Shown here: piece by piece, positions 9,747 through 20,339 of the stretch
Layout: each line of letters opens with the position of its first letter
Numbering within the stretch: position 1 is the first letter of the stretch
Source: Gracilariopsis chorda
Taxonomy: Eukaryota > Rhodophyta > Florideophyceae > Gracilariales > Gracilariaceae
DNA: 64,000 bases
Direction: 5' to 3'
Assembly (NCBI GenBank): GCA_003194525.1
Contig: NBIV01000139.1
Location: 124,001-188,000 of the forward strand
Made by a program: the position numbers and the translations under genes
The notes under the pieces: model-generated
Told to the model about the DNA's origin: nothing
What the model saw: the letters and a program-made list of their open reading frames with translations, nothing else
The model's database searches: none

Positions 9747-10583
9747 ATGCTCGGTTTTCTTGGAGTCCCACGAGGACTACTACTCCGACGCGCCGTACTG
9801 CAATCTCGAGCACACAGACCCTTTCGTCCAATCTTCACCATGATCAATCGCAAGAGCGCAGCCGCACTGATCATTGGAGATGAAATCCTGAGCGGCAAGA
9901 CACTAGATACAAATACGCAGACGTTAGCAAAGCACCTTGTTCGGATGGGAGTCACTCTTCAAAAGACAGAAACCATTCGTGATAGCGTTGATATCATCTC
10001 CGAAGCAGTTAAAAGATTATCAGAGTCACATGACATGGTCTTTACCAGTGGAGGAATTGGCCCCACTCTGGATGACCTCACATACGAAGGTGTGGCCAAG
10101 GCCTTTGGGCTCAACTTGTTGAAGCATGAAGCTACGATAGCGAGAATGCACGAGATTCAACCGAATCTCGTTCTCAATGAAGCACGATTGCGGATGGCGA
10201 CATTACCGGAGAAGTGTGATGCGATATGGACGGGCGGCCTATGGGTACCGCTCGTTTGCGTTCACAACGTATACGTTCTTCCCGGTATACCAAGACTCTT
10301 CTCAAGCATGATAGAATCAATTCCTTCCGATCATTTTGGGGACGTGCCTCCCCGCGAGCGCAAGATACTTTGGTGTGATCTTGCAGAAGGAGATTTAGCA
10401 GCGACCTTAGACAAAGCCGCCAAAGAATACGATGTTGCTATAGGGTCCTATCCCGCAACGAACAATGACTCTAAAAAGCTGTACCGCACAATGGTCACGG
10501 TTGAAGGCGACGAAGCGGATATTGTTATTGCAGCAGCTGAACAACTGAAAGGTGCATTAAACGCGCGATACGGTACTGTCTAG
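9747..10583 (+). CDS. CinA/MoaB-type molybdopterin-binding-fold protein, probably mitochondrial
   Basis: The product has 278 residues and no intron. From about residue 33 it matches the MoCF/MPT-binding fold: ALIIGDEILSGKTLDTNT at the start, then the signature FTSGGIGPTLDDLTYEG, then a second conserved block around YVLPGIPRLF. In this fold the TSGGIGPT loop binds a pterin or nucleotide phosphate. Eukaryotic relatives include stand-alone proteins and the N-terminal half of FAD synthase (FLAD1). The first 31 residues are rich in Arg and hydrophobic residues and lack acids, as in a mitochondrial presequence; an alternative ATG at 9840 would remove them. The PAPS-reductase half of FLAD1 is absent. 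The TAG stop overlaps the stop of the opposite gene. Confidence 0.85.
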   Translation: MLGFLGVPRGLLLRRAVLQSRAHRPFRPIFTMINRKSAAALIIGDEILSGKTLDTNTQTLAKHLVRMGVTLQKTETIRDSVDIISEAVKRLSESHDMVFTSGGIGPTLDDLTYEGVAKAFGLNLLKHEATIARMHEIQPNLVLNEARLRMATLPEKCDAIWTGGLWVPLVCVHNVYVLPGIPRLFSSMIESIPSDHFGDVPPRERKILWCDLAEGDLAATLDKAAKEYDVAIGSYPATNNDSKKLYRTMVTVEGDEADIVIAAAEQLKGALNARYGTV

Positions 10584-11252
10584 CGCGAGATGGGCTTCAT
10601 TTCGTAGTCCGACGCAGGTGGAGGAGGAGGTACCAACGCCTCATCCGGTATTATCACCCGACCCTCCGTCACTAGCAAAGCTTGTTGCTTTTCACGTTCG
10701 TCGCGTACCTGCTCGCATTGATAGATTAATCAGTGGTCAGTCTATTCTGGCCGGCGTTTGATACAAACAAACTAAAACCGAAAGCGTACGTCGTAGCGGC
10801 CTTGTCCGATATAGGCGAGGGCACGGTGACCGAGGACCATAAATGTAAGAAATGGAAGGCCGAACCTGAAGAAATGACTCTGTCCGCGCGACATCACTTG
10901 TCGGCCAGGGCAACAACGGTTGTCAACGTTGTGCTTGCTTAGCGTTTACGAATGAGATCCGCGGACTAAATCCCCAAGCTGCGATACGCTCTTGTTACCT
11001 GGGACAGTTGTTTCAGGCTAAGCGCTTGTACTCTGAAGATGAGTTTCGGGAAAGCAAACCAAGCTTTTGCGTGTAACGGTGCCAAGGCTACAAAGGAGCG
11101 GGCCAATCTTTCGCACCACAGAGGATCAGCGCCAAGGAACCTGTCCCACAACGAAGCAGACGAAAATCGGCGCCATGTCTTGTAGGCATCACGGTGTGCA
11201 AAACCGCAGTCAAATTAACAACGAATAAAACGCTGTCAGCCACCTGTCCCAT
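10580..11252 (-). CDS. COX16: COX16-like cytochrome c oxidase assembly protein, four short exons
   Basis: The model, on the minus strand, is 11252-11244, 11178-10988, 10865-10790 and 10708-10580, giving 134 residues with matching phases. Exon 3 and the start of exon 4 read GLPFLTFMVLG and GRYDVRDEREKQ. These fit COX16, whose hallmark is a single membrane helix followed by RYD. The tail is proline-rich (LVPPPPPASDYEMKP). The N-terminus predicted from exons 1 and 2 (TWRRFSSASLW) is Arg/Ser-rich like an import signal. COX16 is an inner-membrane protein needed for assembly of copper into cytochrome oxidase. The two 3' exons are well supported. Exon 2 uses a GTATCG donor and exon 1 is only three codons with a GTGGCT donor, so the 5' end is weak. 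The stop codon TAG overlaps the CinA-type stop on the other strand. Confidence 0.6.
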
Positions 11253-11387
11253 CGCAATTTTTGTCAACTCGCTTCCTCAAAGACCAAGGAAGGTTCGTCC
11301 AGCGCAACCAACACCCTGCTGCGCTTATTCGTCCTGCTACAGATATCGGACGGATAGTTGAGTGTTGAGGAGCTAAAGTCGAGCGGG
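11253..11387. promoter_or_regulatory. Short divergent promoter between COX16-like and GOS1-like genes
   Basis: Only about 135 bp separate the proposed COX16-like ATG from the SNARE ATG on the opposite strand, so one region probably serves both. No sharp core element is visible. Confidence 0.4.
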
Positions 11388-12203
11388 ATGTCGCAATCAT
11401 GGGAGGTGCTTCGCAAAGAAGCGCGCCGTCTTGAAACCGACATCGAGTCGAAGTTGTTGGAGTACAGCAAGCTTGCGTCGTCTTTACAATCATCTCGTAG
11501 CTCCGCGTTAGACACTCGTCCAAGCAATGAAGGTAAGTACATGAACAATGCAGAGAAATGAGCGCAAAATAAGAAGCGTCTGACATATGTTGCGCCGACT
11601 GCGCATGTTTGATGTGGAGATGAAGGTGTACAACGCCGAGGTACAGCCGGGCGCGACGCGCTCATCGCAGAGCAATTAACGGCTGATATGGAAGGGTTGC
11701 TGAAGAGATTATCGTCGACTGTGGACGCGATGCGAGATCTGACACAGTCAGGAAACGTGTCGTCAACCACTACGGCACATACCTTGCAACGACATGGAGA
11801 GATTCTACGAGACTATACACAAGAGTTTCGAAAGACTCGTGCGACTATTGGGACGAGTAGAGAACATGCCGAGCTGCTTTCGGGGGCAAAGATGAGTGAG
11901 AGACCGGCTGGTGTTAGCGCGGATATGGACCGATTATATGCGGAACGTGCTTCAATTTCAGCGGCCACCTCAGGGGCTGATACAGCGCTAGCGACCGGTA
12001 TGAGTTTGAAAGAAGATCTGGATCGACAACGGGCTATGTTTGCAAGTATGGTGGAAAGAATGGAGACTATGTCTGAGGGGTTACCAGCGGTGAATCGCTT
12101 GATTGGACAGATTCGAAGAAAGAGGAAACGAGACGTGTTGATCATGGCGGCGGTGACGAGCGTACTGGTTTTTATTACTGTTTCTTGGAAGATGTTGGGG
12201 TAG
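11388..12203 (+). CDS. GOS1: GOS1/GOSR1 Golgi Qb-SNARE, two exons
   Basis: Exon 1 is 11388-11532 and ends at a GTAAGT donor in phase 1. Exon 2 runs to 12203. The acceptor at 11640 gives 235 residues, close to the family length of about 230-250; nearby AG sites at 11619 and 11625 keep the frame and cannot be excluded. The N-terminus (SWEVLRKEARRLETDIE) and the central block (TLQRHGEILRDYTQEFRKT) match GOS28/Gos1. The SNARE helix ends in LPAVNRLIGQI, then a basic juxtamembrane patch RRKRKRD and one C-terminal membrane anchor. Gos1 works in ER-Golgi and intra-Golgi fusion with Sed5, Ykt6 and Sft1/Bet1-type partners. Confidence 0.9.
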
Positions 12204-13116
12204 ATGCGGGACTCGAGTTTGATTTCATGTACATGGCTCTGGTGTTGAGGATTTCGAACTGCGGGCGACGTGCAAGACGTTCTGTCTCCCTAGATGGGTG
12301 GGTAGGGGGAGGGCGAGTTAGGATGGCGGATCAGCTGTGTGAAATGCGTTTTAAGATACGTACCAAAGCTGGTGACGTTCATGTCCGAGAGCTGTCATTG
12401 GCGGGGATAGCAATATGGCGCTCGTGACGGCGAGCACGAAAATTAGCAAGCAGTTGAGTTGTAGTGAGAAGGCGTTGGAGGAAGAGGTAGAAGATGCTTG
12501 TCGAACAGTGGTTACAGCGAGACAGCAGGAAAGAATGAGCGGGAGGGTGCGTATGATCCAAAAGCTGTGCGGTTTGGTCATGTTAGGAGAGCTGTTCCCG
12601 AATGGACACAACTTGCGAACAGTTTCGATGAGATGGACGATGTCAACGTCGGTTCTTTCTGGGCACGCTTCGCAATGCATCCTTGCCCACCTGCTCGACC
12701 CCGATTTTGGGAGTTGATGAATCTTTAGATTCGATCACTGCGTACATACAAGCCTTGTGTAGAGCTACCACGGTACCGACGGTAACTCCACACAGCGGGT
12801 GGCTGTGTGAACCAATCACAAAACGTCTATTTTTACACGTTGCCAATTTGGAAGTGCTTGATCTCTTTCTTCAAACCCTTCTCGCCTTCTTGCGACTTTA
12901 CTCTCTTGAATGTCCTTCTTCCAGAGATTCCCGGCGTTCCGCTTCAGCTCCCTGTCAACTGCACCAAACTATTGAACCCTTGTAGACTGAAAGTAGCCTG
13001 CGTTCTCACGCCAGGCAAAACGTGGGATTCAGCACCTGTGTTTAAGCGAATCGAGTGTTATCGACGGCGCAAATGCTGGGGATCGCCTCGTTAAACCAAG
13101 CTGCGCAACTTCGGAT
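12204..13116 (+). other. Possible unrecognised small gene, otherwise intergenic
   Basis: One plus frame from 12415 gives a charged helical stretch (KISKQLSCSEKALEEEVEDA). Another, ending with TAG at 12728, gives an open 60-residue segment with protein-like composition (YDPKAVRFGHVRRAVPEW, SFWARFAMHPCPPARPRFW). The two could be exons of one gene, but I found no phase-compatible splice pair I trust, and a minus ORF overlaps both. After 12730 I see nothing. Confidence 0.25.
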
Positions 13117-13625
13117 CATGTGTAATGATTAGTTGAACGCGGAAAAGCGCTCACTCTGACGTGATTTCCAAGCCAAGACAGTTTCACGTGTGCGCCACCC
13201 TCCCACCTAGCGCTAGCTGAAAGATTGGTGCGCTCTGGCGGTCTGACAACTTCGAGTGCTTTACCCTAAATGGGTTCGGCGTTTGCCGCTTCTGGAACAA
13301 TCAGTTTTCGCTGCACTATTTGTTTCTTACACGACAAGGATTGTTGGCGGCATGAACACCATTGAAGTCCAGATCTGGTACCGTTGGTACAGGAGGGATG
13401 TTTGGGAGATCCTTTTCGATAACCTTAAATCGCACGAGATATACGCAGGGTCGGGGTTGGCTCACAAAATTCCTAAGACGTCACGTTGCGTTTTCATGCC
13501 CAAGCAACCTGTCTTCGTGATGGTGTAAGCGGACGCACACGCGAGTGTAACCTTCCCGCAAGAAGGCTGAAGACAGCCACTAGGATTACAGGGTATCGAG
13601 GGGTATGAACTTCATACTATGAAGG
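13117..13625. repeat. Dispersed repeat, copy A
   Basis: About 0.5 kb is repeated at 38190-38734 with roughly 85-90% identity by eye. Both copies start at TAATGATT, pass through a hairpin-like GCGC..GCGCTCACTCTGAC segment and share the block with GGCGGCATGAACACCATTG. Copy A has a 90-codon ORF at 13256-13528 that is not cleanly kept in copy B. A short frame with a C-x2-C and a HEHH cluster is kept in both. GTATGAA-C-TTCATAC at 13603-13617 is a small perfect hairpin near its right end. Confidence 0.8.
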
Positions 13626-14878
13626 GGTAATCCTTCCCGTGGCTCTGCTTCAGCGTTGCAGACTCTGCAGCGGGTGAAGCAATCCCTTTGTCAAAAATTC
13701 TACAACTTATCTCTCTTGAGTGGAAGGGAGAAGGGTGGGGGACGGACTCTGCCTGCACGTCTTGCGGAGAGCGCAAGGGCATTCGAGGTAACAGAAATAT
13801 GGTGACACGCCACCGAGTTCAGAATACACTTGCCAGGCATAGTGATTTGTTTAACGATAGTCTCGAGGTCAAAAAGACGACAGGTTGATGTGAAAAGTTA
13901 CGGAAAGTCGAATGTGCTGAACATTCAGCTGTGCACCTGGATAAGGATTAACATTGAGGTTGTGCGTCGATTTTGGAGGTCTATTATCGTGGTTGTTTTT
14001 TTTCCCAAGCGCATCCTACACGATTTGCGTTGATATGACCCATAAACTATGTGTCAAGACGCATCAGTCAACCGCTTCTCGAGGGAAGGCTGTCAATATT
14101 AGTTTACGTTGCTACCATTGGTAAGTTAGTCGATAAGAAAGTGACTGCGCTCCTGCACCATCGTTTTCGGGTGCTGCAACAACTAATCGACAAGCAACGA
14201 ATGTTGTCACTCAGATATGTGTCACCACCTCTAGTACCTTGTGGTAATAATGTATCATACGCCTCCCAGTCGGCTGCACCGGGTATCTCTCCCGAAAACT
14301 GGACGCACCGGAAATGTTTCAGCGTTTGGAAGCAAATCGCGGGCTCTTTTGCGGACACCGGATGTACCCTAGCTGTGTGGACTCGTTATCGAAGCGTAGA
14401 TCACAAAACGCGGAACAAAAAATGTTGTCCGCATTTCCAGCATTAATCGTGTCTTGTTGCGTGTGCGGTAGAAAAGCACGGGGCGATGACCCATTCGAAA
14501 GCAGCGTTGGACGCGACACGCTTTGTGCGGCGCGCCGTTGCCGTTTTATAATATAGAGGGCGTCCGCCCTAGCCACGGAAGCAGTCACGTGTGCACCAAC
14601 GGTAAGGCGGACGGTTTGAGTTGTGGGATGGGGGGGGTGAAGGTTGAGATAAACGCGTGATTGGGTGGAAATCAGCTCCACTTGGCAATGCTCCTTCTTT
14701 TGTATGTGTGTTTTGCTCATAAGTCAGTTTGCACGGCACACGAAGACAGTGCGCAGTTTGTATGTGCATCGCCAAACGCAGCGAGACTCGAGCCGTTTGA
14801 ACCTTGAGCCGCCGTGCAGGCAGGAGGTGGACGCTCCATGACAGCTTGTTACAATGTGCAGCGGAGTGCACACGAGGT

Positions 14879-14890
14879 GGGGGGGGGGGG
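14879..14890. repeat. G12 homopolymer
   Basis: Twelve consecutive G in gene-poor sequence. Confidence 0.85.
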
Positions 14891-15193
14891 CTTGTACTAC
14901 TCGGAAGTACCCGGAAGGGTTAAAAAGAGGGGCGAGAGGTGACGGTGGCGCTCATATAGCTGTGGCGTATGATGGGAGGTGAGCATCGAAAGAACGTTTG
15001 AAACTGTTATGGACCGGCGGAAGTATAATCGGTGCGGCGTTATGTTGAACCGTGACCAACTGCTCACGGCGGTGTCGGCGGAATGTCACTGTGATCTGTT
15101 GGCTTATCGCCATTCCTTCCGTGACGGTGCGTCTTTGCCATATGCGCACCGGTGCATCGGCAACCCTTCTTGCTAGTGAATCACGCTGACACA

Positions 15194-15259
15194 CCCCCCC
15201 CTTGTGCGCTAGCGGGGGGGTCAGCTCAGCCCGGAGGGCTGAGCCACAGTTTACTGTGG
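15194..15259. repeat. Cluster of three adjacent inverted repeats
   Basis: C8 at 15194 faces G7 ending at 15220. GCTCAGCCC-GGA-GGGCTGAGC (15224-15244) is a perfect 9-bp stem, and CCACAG-TTTA-CTGTGG (15244-15259) is a perfect 6-bp stem sharing its first base. The cluster lies 230 bp beyond the stop codon of the minus-strand zinc-finger gene. Confidence 0.8.
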
Positions 15260-15489
15260 TCACTTTCCCACATCGTAGCCGATTGCGCAAGCGCTCGAGC
15301 CCGTGAAGCGCCCGTCAAGCAGCAACCACGCCCTTTGCGGTGCGAAAGTATACAACGGCAGTGATGCGTAGCTCGCGCTGCGAAGGGTGAGGCTAGCTGG
15401 TGACAGAAGGCAGCGCTACGCCAAAGGGCACGTGGTGCTGCCTTTGTTTTGTTCACGGTTTTTACCATGTCACGCACTATGGCTTCGAA

Positions 15490-16518
15490 CTAGGCAGCTG
15501 TGTTTGACGAACTGTCCACTACCCCGCTACGTGCTGGTGAAGCCAGAAAAACCGCAGCATTTACAACCCTCACTTTGTGATCATTATCCAAATGCTCCAG
15601 CGCAACCTTTCTCTCGTAGAACCCGGAATTGCATAGCACACAGGAGTAGTTGAACTTCTTGTGCACTGACTTTATGTGGTTCTGTAGATGTTCCTTCCTG
15701 CCAAACGTTGAGTTGCAATGTTTGCACCCAAACACCTTCCACTTCAAGTGTATGGTGTCCATGTGCCGCAGCAAATGATGCTTCTGCCCGAACGCTTTTT
15801 CACATTCATTGCAAACAAAAGGCCTGATTCGTTCATGCACCGTAAGATAGTGCTTCTCGTAGTCAAACTTTCGACTGAAACGTCCTGAGCACGTGCTGCA
15901 AGCGTACGGTTTGGGATGTTCGTCACTCATGTGCTCCTTTCGCACTTTCTTCGTTTCAAACCTGCGCGGGCAGAACTTGCAATGGTACTTGAAGGGAGAA
16001 CAATGATCCGTTCGCAACCGTGCCTCAGACGTAACTGCATTCCCGCCCGCTGCTTTTGACACAACTTTCTTGAAATCCGTAGTATTCGACGGCGGTAGCG
16101 TGTGGTTCTTTGGTCTTCCACGAGAGCGTTTCACGAAGATCGGTGCTTCGTTTCGCACCGCATCTTGAGGGGTATGAAAGCAAGTGGCAACATTGGCACC
16201 ACTGAGCTCTGAAAAGCACAAGTCCGGCTGCACATGCGGACGTGGAGACAAACGTAGGTCCTGTGTGCTGTGGGGCCGAGCCTGAAGCGAATGGCAACTG
16301 TCGCCCGAGATAGATGATGATGTAAACGCACTGGACCCCCATGTACCGGAGTCCATACAAGTTTCCATGGTTGCGTGTCCCTGCTTCGTGCTATAGTACA
16401 TTCGAGATGTGTGGATTGGGGGCAGTAGCTGAGCGTCTGCTTTGTCGCACTGAGAACCATCATCACACAGTACAGGGTTGAGCAGATTCTGCAACGATAT
16501 CAAACGGCTGCTGGCCAT
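15490..16518 (-). CDS. Five-finger C2H2 transcription factor with AT-hook, paralogue 1
   Basis: The product has 342 residues with no intron apparent. An unstructured Ser/His-rich N-terminus is followed by an AT-hook core RGRPK at residues 133-137. Five C2H2 fingers lie at about 180-201, 207-228, 236-257, 265-286 and 293-314, separated by short non-TGEKP linkers. Fingers 2 to 4 (SRKFDYEKH, GQKHHLLRH, GRKEHLQNH) are nearly identical to those of the gene at 20548-21648, as is the tail (FLASPARSG against LLASPTDSL). This is a likely nuclear DNA-binding regulator. Targets cannot be read from the sequence. Confidence 0.88.
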   Translation of the reverse strand: MASSRLISLQNLLNPVLCDDGSQCDKADAQLLPPIHTSRMYYSTKQGHATMETCMDSGTWGSSAFTSSSISGDSCHSLQARPHSTQDLRLSPRPHVQPDLCFSELSGANVATCFHTPQDAVRNEAPIFVKRSRGRPKNHTLPPSNTTDFKKVVSKAAGGNAVTSEARLRTDHCSPFKYHCKFCPRRFETKKVRKEHMSDEHPKPYACSTCSGRFSRKFDYEKHYLTVHERIRPFVCNECEKAFGQKHHLLRHMDTIHLKWKVFGCKHCNSTFGRKEHLQNHIKSVHKKFNYSCVLCNSGFYERKVALEHLDNDHKVRVVNAAVFLASPARSGVVDSSSNTAA

Positions 16519-18817
16519 GCTGCGTATGAGGTTCGTGCAATCGGACGGGGCTGGAGCATACGGCTAGTCGCGGTAAATACGATTCTTGAAAGAACACTTT
16601 GGAAGCAGTAGTACCAGAAGGAGACGGTGTCGGAGTGGGAATGGTTTTTCGCTTTGTATTTCGCTGCAATGCCTACTCGAGGAAAAACGCCAGTGCATAG
16701 CTCATCGAGATAAGTGTTAAATACCGAAAGCGTTCGAAGTACGAGGGCTGCAGCGGTGCCAAGGTATCCTCCGATACTAAGTTGCTTCGTAACTTGCGCT
16801 GACGTCCGAGCCTTTATTTTCTTGTGCAAATTCGAGTGTCCATCTTCAGGTACCGTTGGTACTTGGGTTTTTACTTACGACCATCCTCTCTCGCGAGAGT
16901 TGCTTTGTGCATATGTGTGCACGCTCATATTCCCAATCAAGATAGAGCGAAATGTGATCCTACACTTACACCCCTTACATTGACCTTGAAGAGAGTACGT
17001 GTAGTCACTACAGTATGGACTTTCAGACTTGATTTGAGATTTATCTAAGGAAAAGGGTTAACCTGACCCGGGGCCGCAAACTCACTATATTTTTCTCCTG
17101 ACTTTTCGTCAAGGATTCTTTGTCTGGTGGACCACTTTTGAACACACATCTATGAAATGGAACGAGTTCGCGCACTTGGATGTATTTATCTAAGCGTAGA
17201 GCGTTTTCGAGCTACTACAAACACGTTATGATTGTACTTTATTCTCTCAAAAGCTAGCAGAAAGGTGCGCAACTAGGTTAGGAGGGTTTTTTTTCCTGAC
17301 TGATGTGTCATGGCAAAATCTCTGTCAGGAAAAGTCTTGCCCTCTTCAGATTGAAGAACGCTTTTGTTTTTCTTTTATTTGTTATTCAGTCAGATGGGCA
17401 TTCGGTTTTGTGTGTAGAATGAAGCATGAAAGCCATGAAAAAGACGGGTTCTTTTGACTGCAAAACAGGGCAGCTGGCTCGCTTTTTCATCAGAGCATGG
17501 GCACACCTTTCGTGTGCTTGGCCTCTGACGTAGCGCGTTGAGCATTACAAGTGAGCAGTACTGAAATCACGAGCTAGTTTGACGTGTGCCAAGGGCATGT
17601 TCTCATCATCTTTGTAAGCTTGTCCTCAACTGAAGCGGCAACAGAGGAGGCAAATTTGGCGACCATTATCTGCATCGCAGAAGCTGTATGAGACTCAGTG
17701 TATTGTGTAAAAGGTTGCAGGGGGGGTTTCACTTGTTGCGCGTCTTCTGGTTTGAAACGGTTTTGCGCATATGACACGAGATTTGAGGCGATTCTGTCTT
17801 GTGTGCACACAGACGCAGCTATATTTTATATGAGATTAACGTTAACCAAGTTGTTAATACCTCTCTCTAGGTTACAGTCGTGGATTATAAAGAAACGATA
17901 CGGTGGATTCTTGGTACATTTGCAGATGGGAGGCCTGCGGCGCTCACCACGTTGTATTGTAACATGTCCACCAGGAAGACAGCCGGCAGTCACATTAGCT
18001 TTATAATAAAAGTTTTATGGGTCATGTTTACGAAAGCGTAGGTGAAAGCGGTTCAGAAAATGTATTATACGTTTGAAACGTGCACAATACGGTTGGTAGG
18101 TGGAGGTGAGCGTTCGATCGCAATGCGACTAGGTTTGTGGAACATTTGAGTGTCCCTGATCTGTAAAATGCGCCTCCTTTGTGCATAGTTCAAATTTGTT
18201 GTCTTAATTGGGCCAGGTGTGGCACACACGTCGGAAGCAGCAGAAAAGGTCAGAAAGAAATGCGAGTATTGGGCTCTGATGGGGCGAAAGAGCCGCGTTT
18301 GCGCTCAGCACCGCAGCAGGGCAGTGAAATGGAACGCTTGTGTACGCTCTCAGTACACGTAACGGGGTTCGAGGAAAGCATATCACAAAATCAGCATGAA
18401 GTGTTGCCGTGCCAGTGTGCGACGATAGCGTGGCTTTTCTGAGCCTGAAGTAAAGCAACATAGTGGCACTATAGCGTTGGTAGCAACGGTACGCATGGTA
18501 CCGACAGTACTGGGTGGACCATATCAAATTTGATGTGACGGCGGCTGGAATGTGCGCTTCCGTGGCGGGCACTGCAGGAGGCGGCGGCTCAGATGTGTAG
18601 CAGGCCGAAAGTTTAGACAAGTTTTTAAGTGCGGTGTCTCAAGAGAGTGTTGGGATTTCTTTGGGCGAGCGGAGATTACAGCGGCGTTTCGTTTTGGGTA
18701 ACGCAACGTGTCACGCAAGACTGCTCTCTTTCTTTTTATAGCTGCGCGCCCTCTCGCGATGATTACACACGTGCCGTGACAGGCGTGTGCACCAATCGCA
18801 CGGCACGTGTGCACAGA

Positions 18818-18842
18818 GCGGCGCGGCGCGGCGCGGCGCGCT
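18818..18842. repeat. GGCGC tandem repeat
   Basis: About four copies of a 5-bp GC unit. A related GGCGC-rich patch recurs at 22055-22085 and 56985-57000 next to the hairpin modules. Confidence 0.6.
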
Positions 18843-20326
18843 GCTTCGGGCTCGCAAATGCGGGCGCGGCCATTTGATTCAGGCACAGCGGTTGAGACGC
18901 GCGCGCGTCGCGCCTCAACGCTCGGTACACGGCGGAGACGGCACAAGCGCGGCGGCGGAAGGCAGTGCTCATAACGGTTGAAGCGTTCTGAGCCCAAGCT
19001 GCGTTCTGCCACATTGCTTCCGCCGCCGATCTTTTTTGGCGTTTTGGGTGAAGGCGTCCCGCATGCTACCGGTGGCGTTGGTAGCTCATTCGCGAGCCGT
19101 GTGCTGTGGCATATATTGGCAACAGTGTGGGAGCTTAAAAACAGCCCTTTTTGAAAGAAGCAGTTGTGCGTTGCGGTTTTTGTGAATTGCTGGGAGTGAC
19201 GTGTGGAGGGCATCTACTAGATGCGCGTGCGTTTAACATGGCAAATATGATGTGCAGCAAGTCGGGCTCGGCTTTCTGTTGACAGAATAAGGCACCGCCG
19301 GTACAGTAGACGCACAATGTGTTCAAACTGCGTGGGGATAATCGCAGATACGATTTGTCCGTCGTGTGACGTACCCTTGGTAGTTGAAGCTTTATTGATG
19401 CTGTTTGTTTCTCAACACAGTCACAAGCGCGTGGGTGCACGAATGGGCGCTTTAAATAGCACAGTACCAAGGAAGCAACTATCCACTACGATCGATCGTT
19501 ATCGACAAGCGCGGCAAAGCAAGACGCCACTTGCGAGCGTGCAAACGCACGCGGGGCGGATGGCGCAGCAGTTACGTCCGGTGGCAGTGGGAGCAACGCT
19601 CCGACAGAGGCGCATCACGATGATCGTGATGGCGGATCCTGGCGTTGTGCGTGAGCGCGCTCTGAGCTGTCGTTGTTGCGCAATGCGCTGGTGCTTCCGC
19701 GAAGAACCTCTTTAGTTGCCGCGTTGCGGCTTCTTTACCTTACTTACCCTAACACCAAACGATCAAAACCTCACCGCTCGCTACGCATCCTTACCCTCAT
19801 AAGCCCTTCATACGCGCCGCCTCCTCGCCCACCTCCCCCTCCCGCCCCCGGCCAACCAACAGCGAAACATCATCTCACATGCCCCAGCCTTATCCACCGC
19901 CACAAACTCTCTTGCGATCCATCGTTCAAACCTCGTCTCACGAGTCCGCGCGTTGCATTTCACACACGCGCGCGCCCTCAGCACCAAACATCCCCCCCCC
20001 CGCCGCGTTGATTAAAACCACCCGCGTCACGCTACGTAGAAAAAGCGCCGCGTGACCCTGAACCATATCTTGCTCCCACCTCCCGCGTTGCCCGCTACTT
20101 TGATCACATTCGCGCGCGCAGCCCCTCTGGTGCCCAACTCTTTGATAAAGTTTACCGTTGCTGCAACCACCGACGCTAAAGTTACTGTACCTTTGGTGCC
20201 GGTAACGCACAAGAAAAACAAAAATACCCATACACATCCACATCGCTCAAAACAACTCCTCACCAGATCACTTTTAGACAGCACGCACTTCCGAGAGTCG
20301 CGATCAGCCTGTAAACCCCTCCCCCT

Positions 20327-20339
20327 CCCCCCCCCCCCC
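20327..20339. repeat. C13 homopolymer
   Basis: Thirteen consecutive C about 210 bp upstream of the second zinc-finger gene, in a C-rich tract. Confidence 0.85.

Larger units (their letters stand above)
13626..15489. other. Gene-poor stretch
   Basis: Short ORFs on both strands overlap each other and none looks like a protein. The stretch contains a G12 run at 14879-14890 and the hairpin cluster described separately. The last part should be the 3' UTR of the minus-strand zinc-finger gene. Confidence 0.5.

Noticed and set aside
14085-14110. CGCTTCTCG string like the start of U2 snRNA
   Set aside because: Only nine bases match; the branch-pairing and Sm-site segments of U2 do not follow.
18524-19213. 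229-codon minus ORF in the gap between the zinc-finger genes
   Set aside because: It is Arg/Ala-rich in a GC-rich tract with competing ORFs in other frames and no domain or codon signal.
19317-19715. 132-codon plus ORF with several Cys pairs, considered as a zinc-finger fragment
   Set aside because: No regular C2H2 or RING spacing and the later half is Arg/Ala noise.
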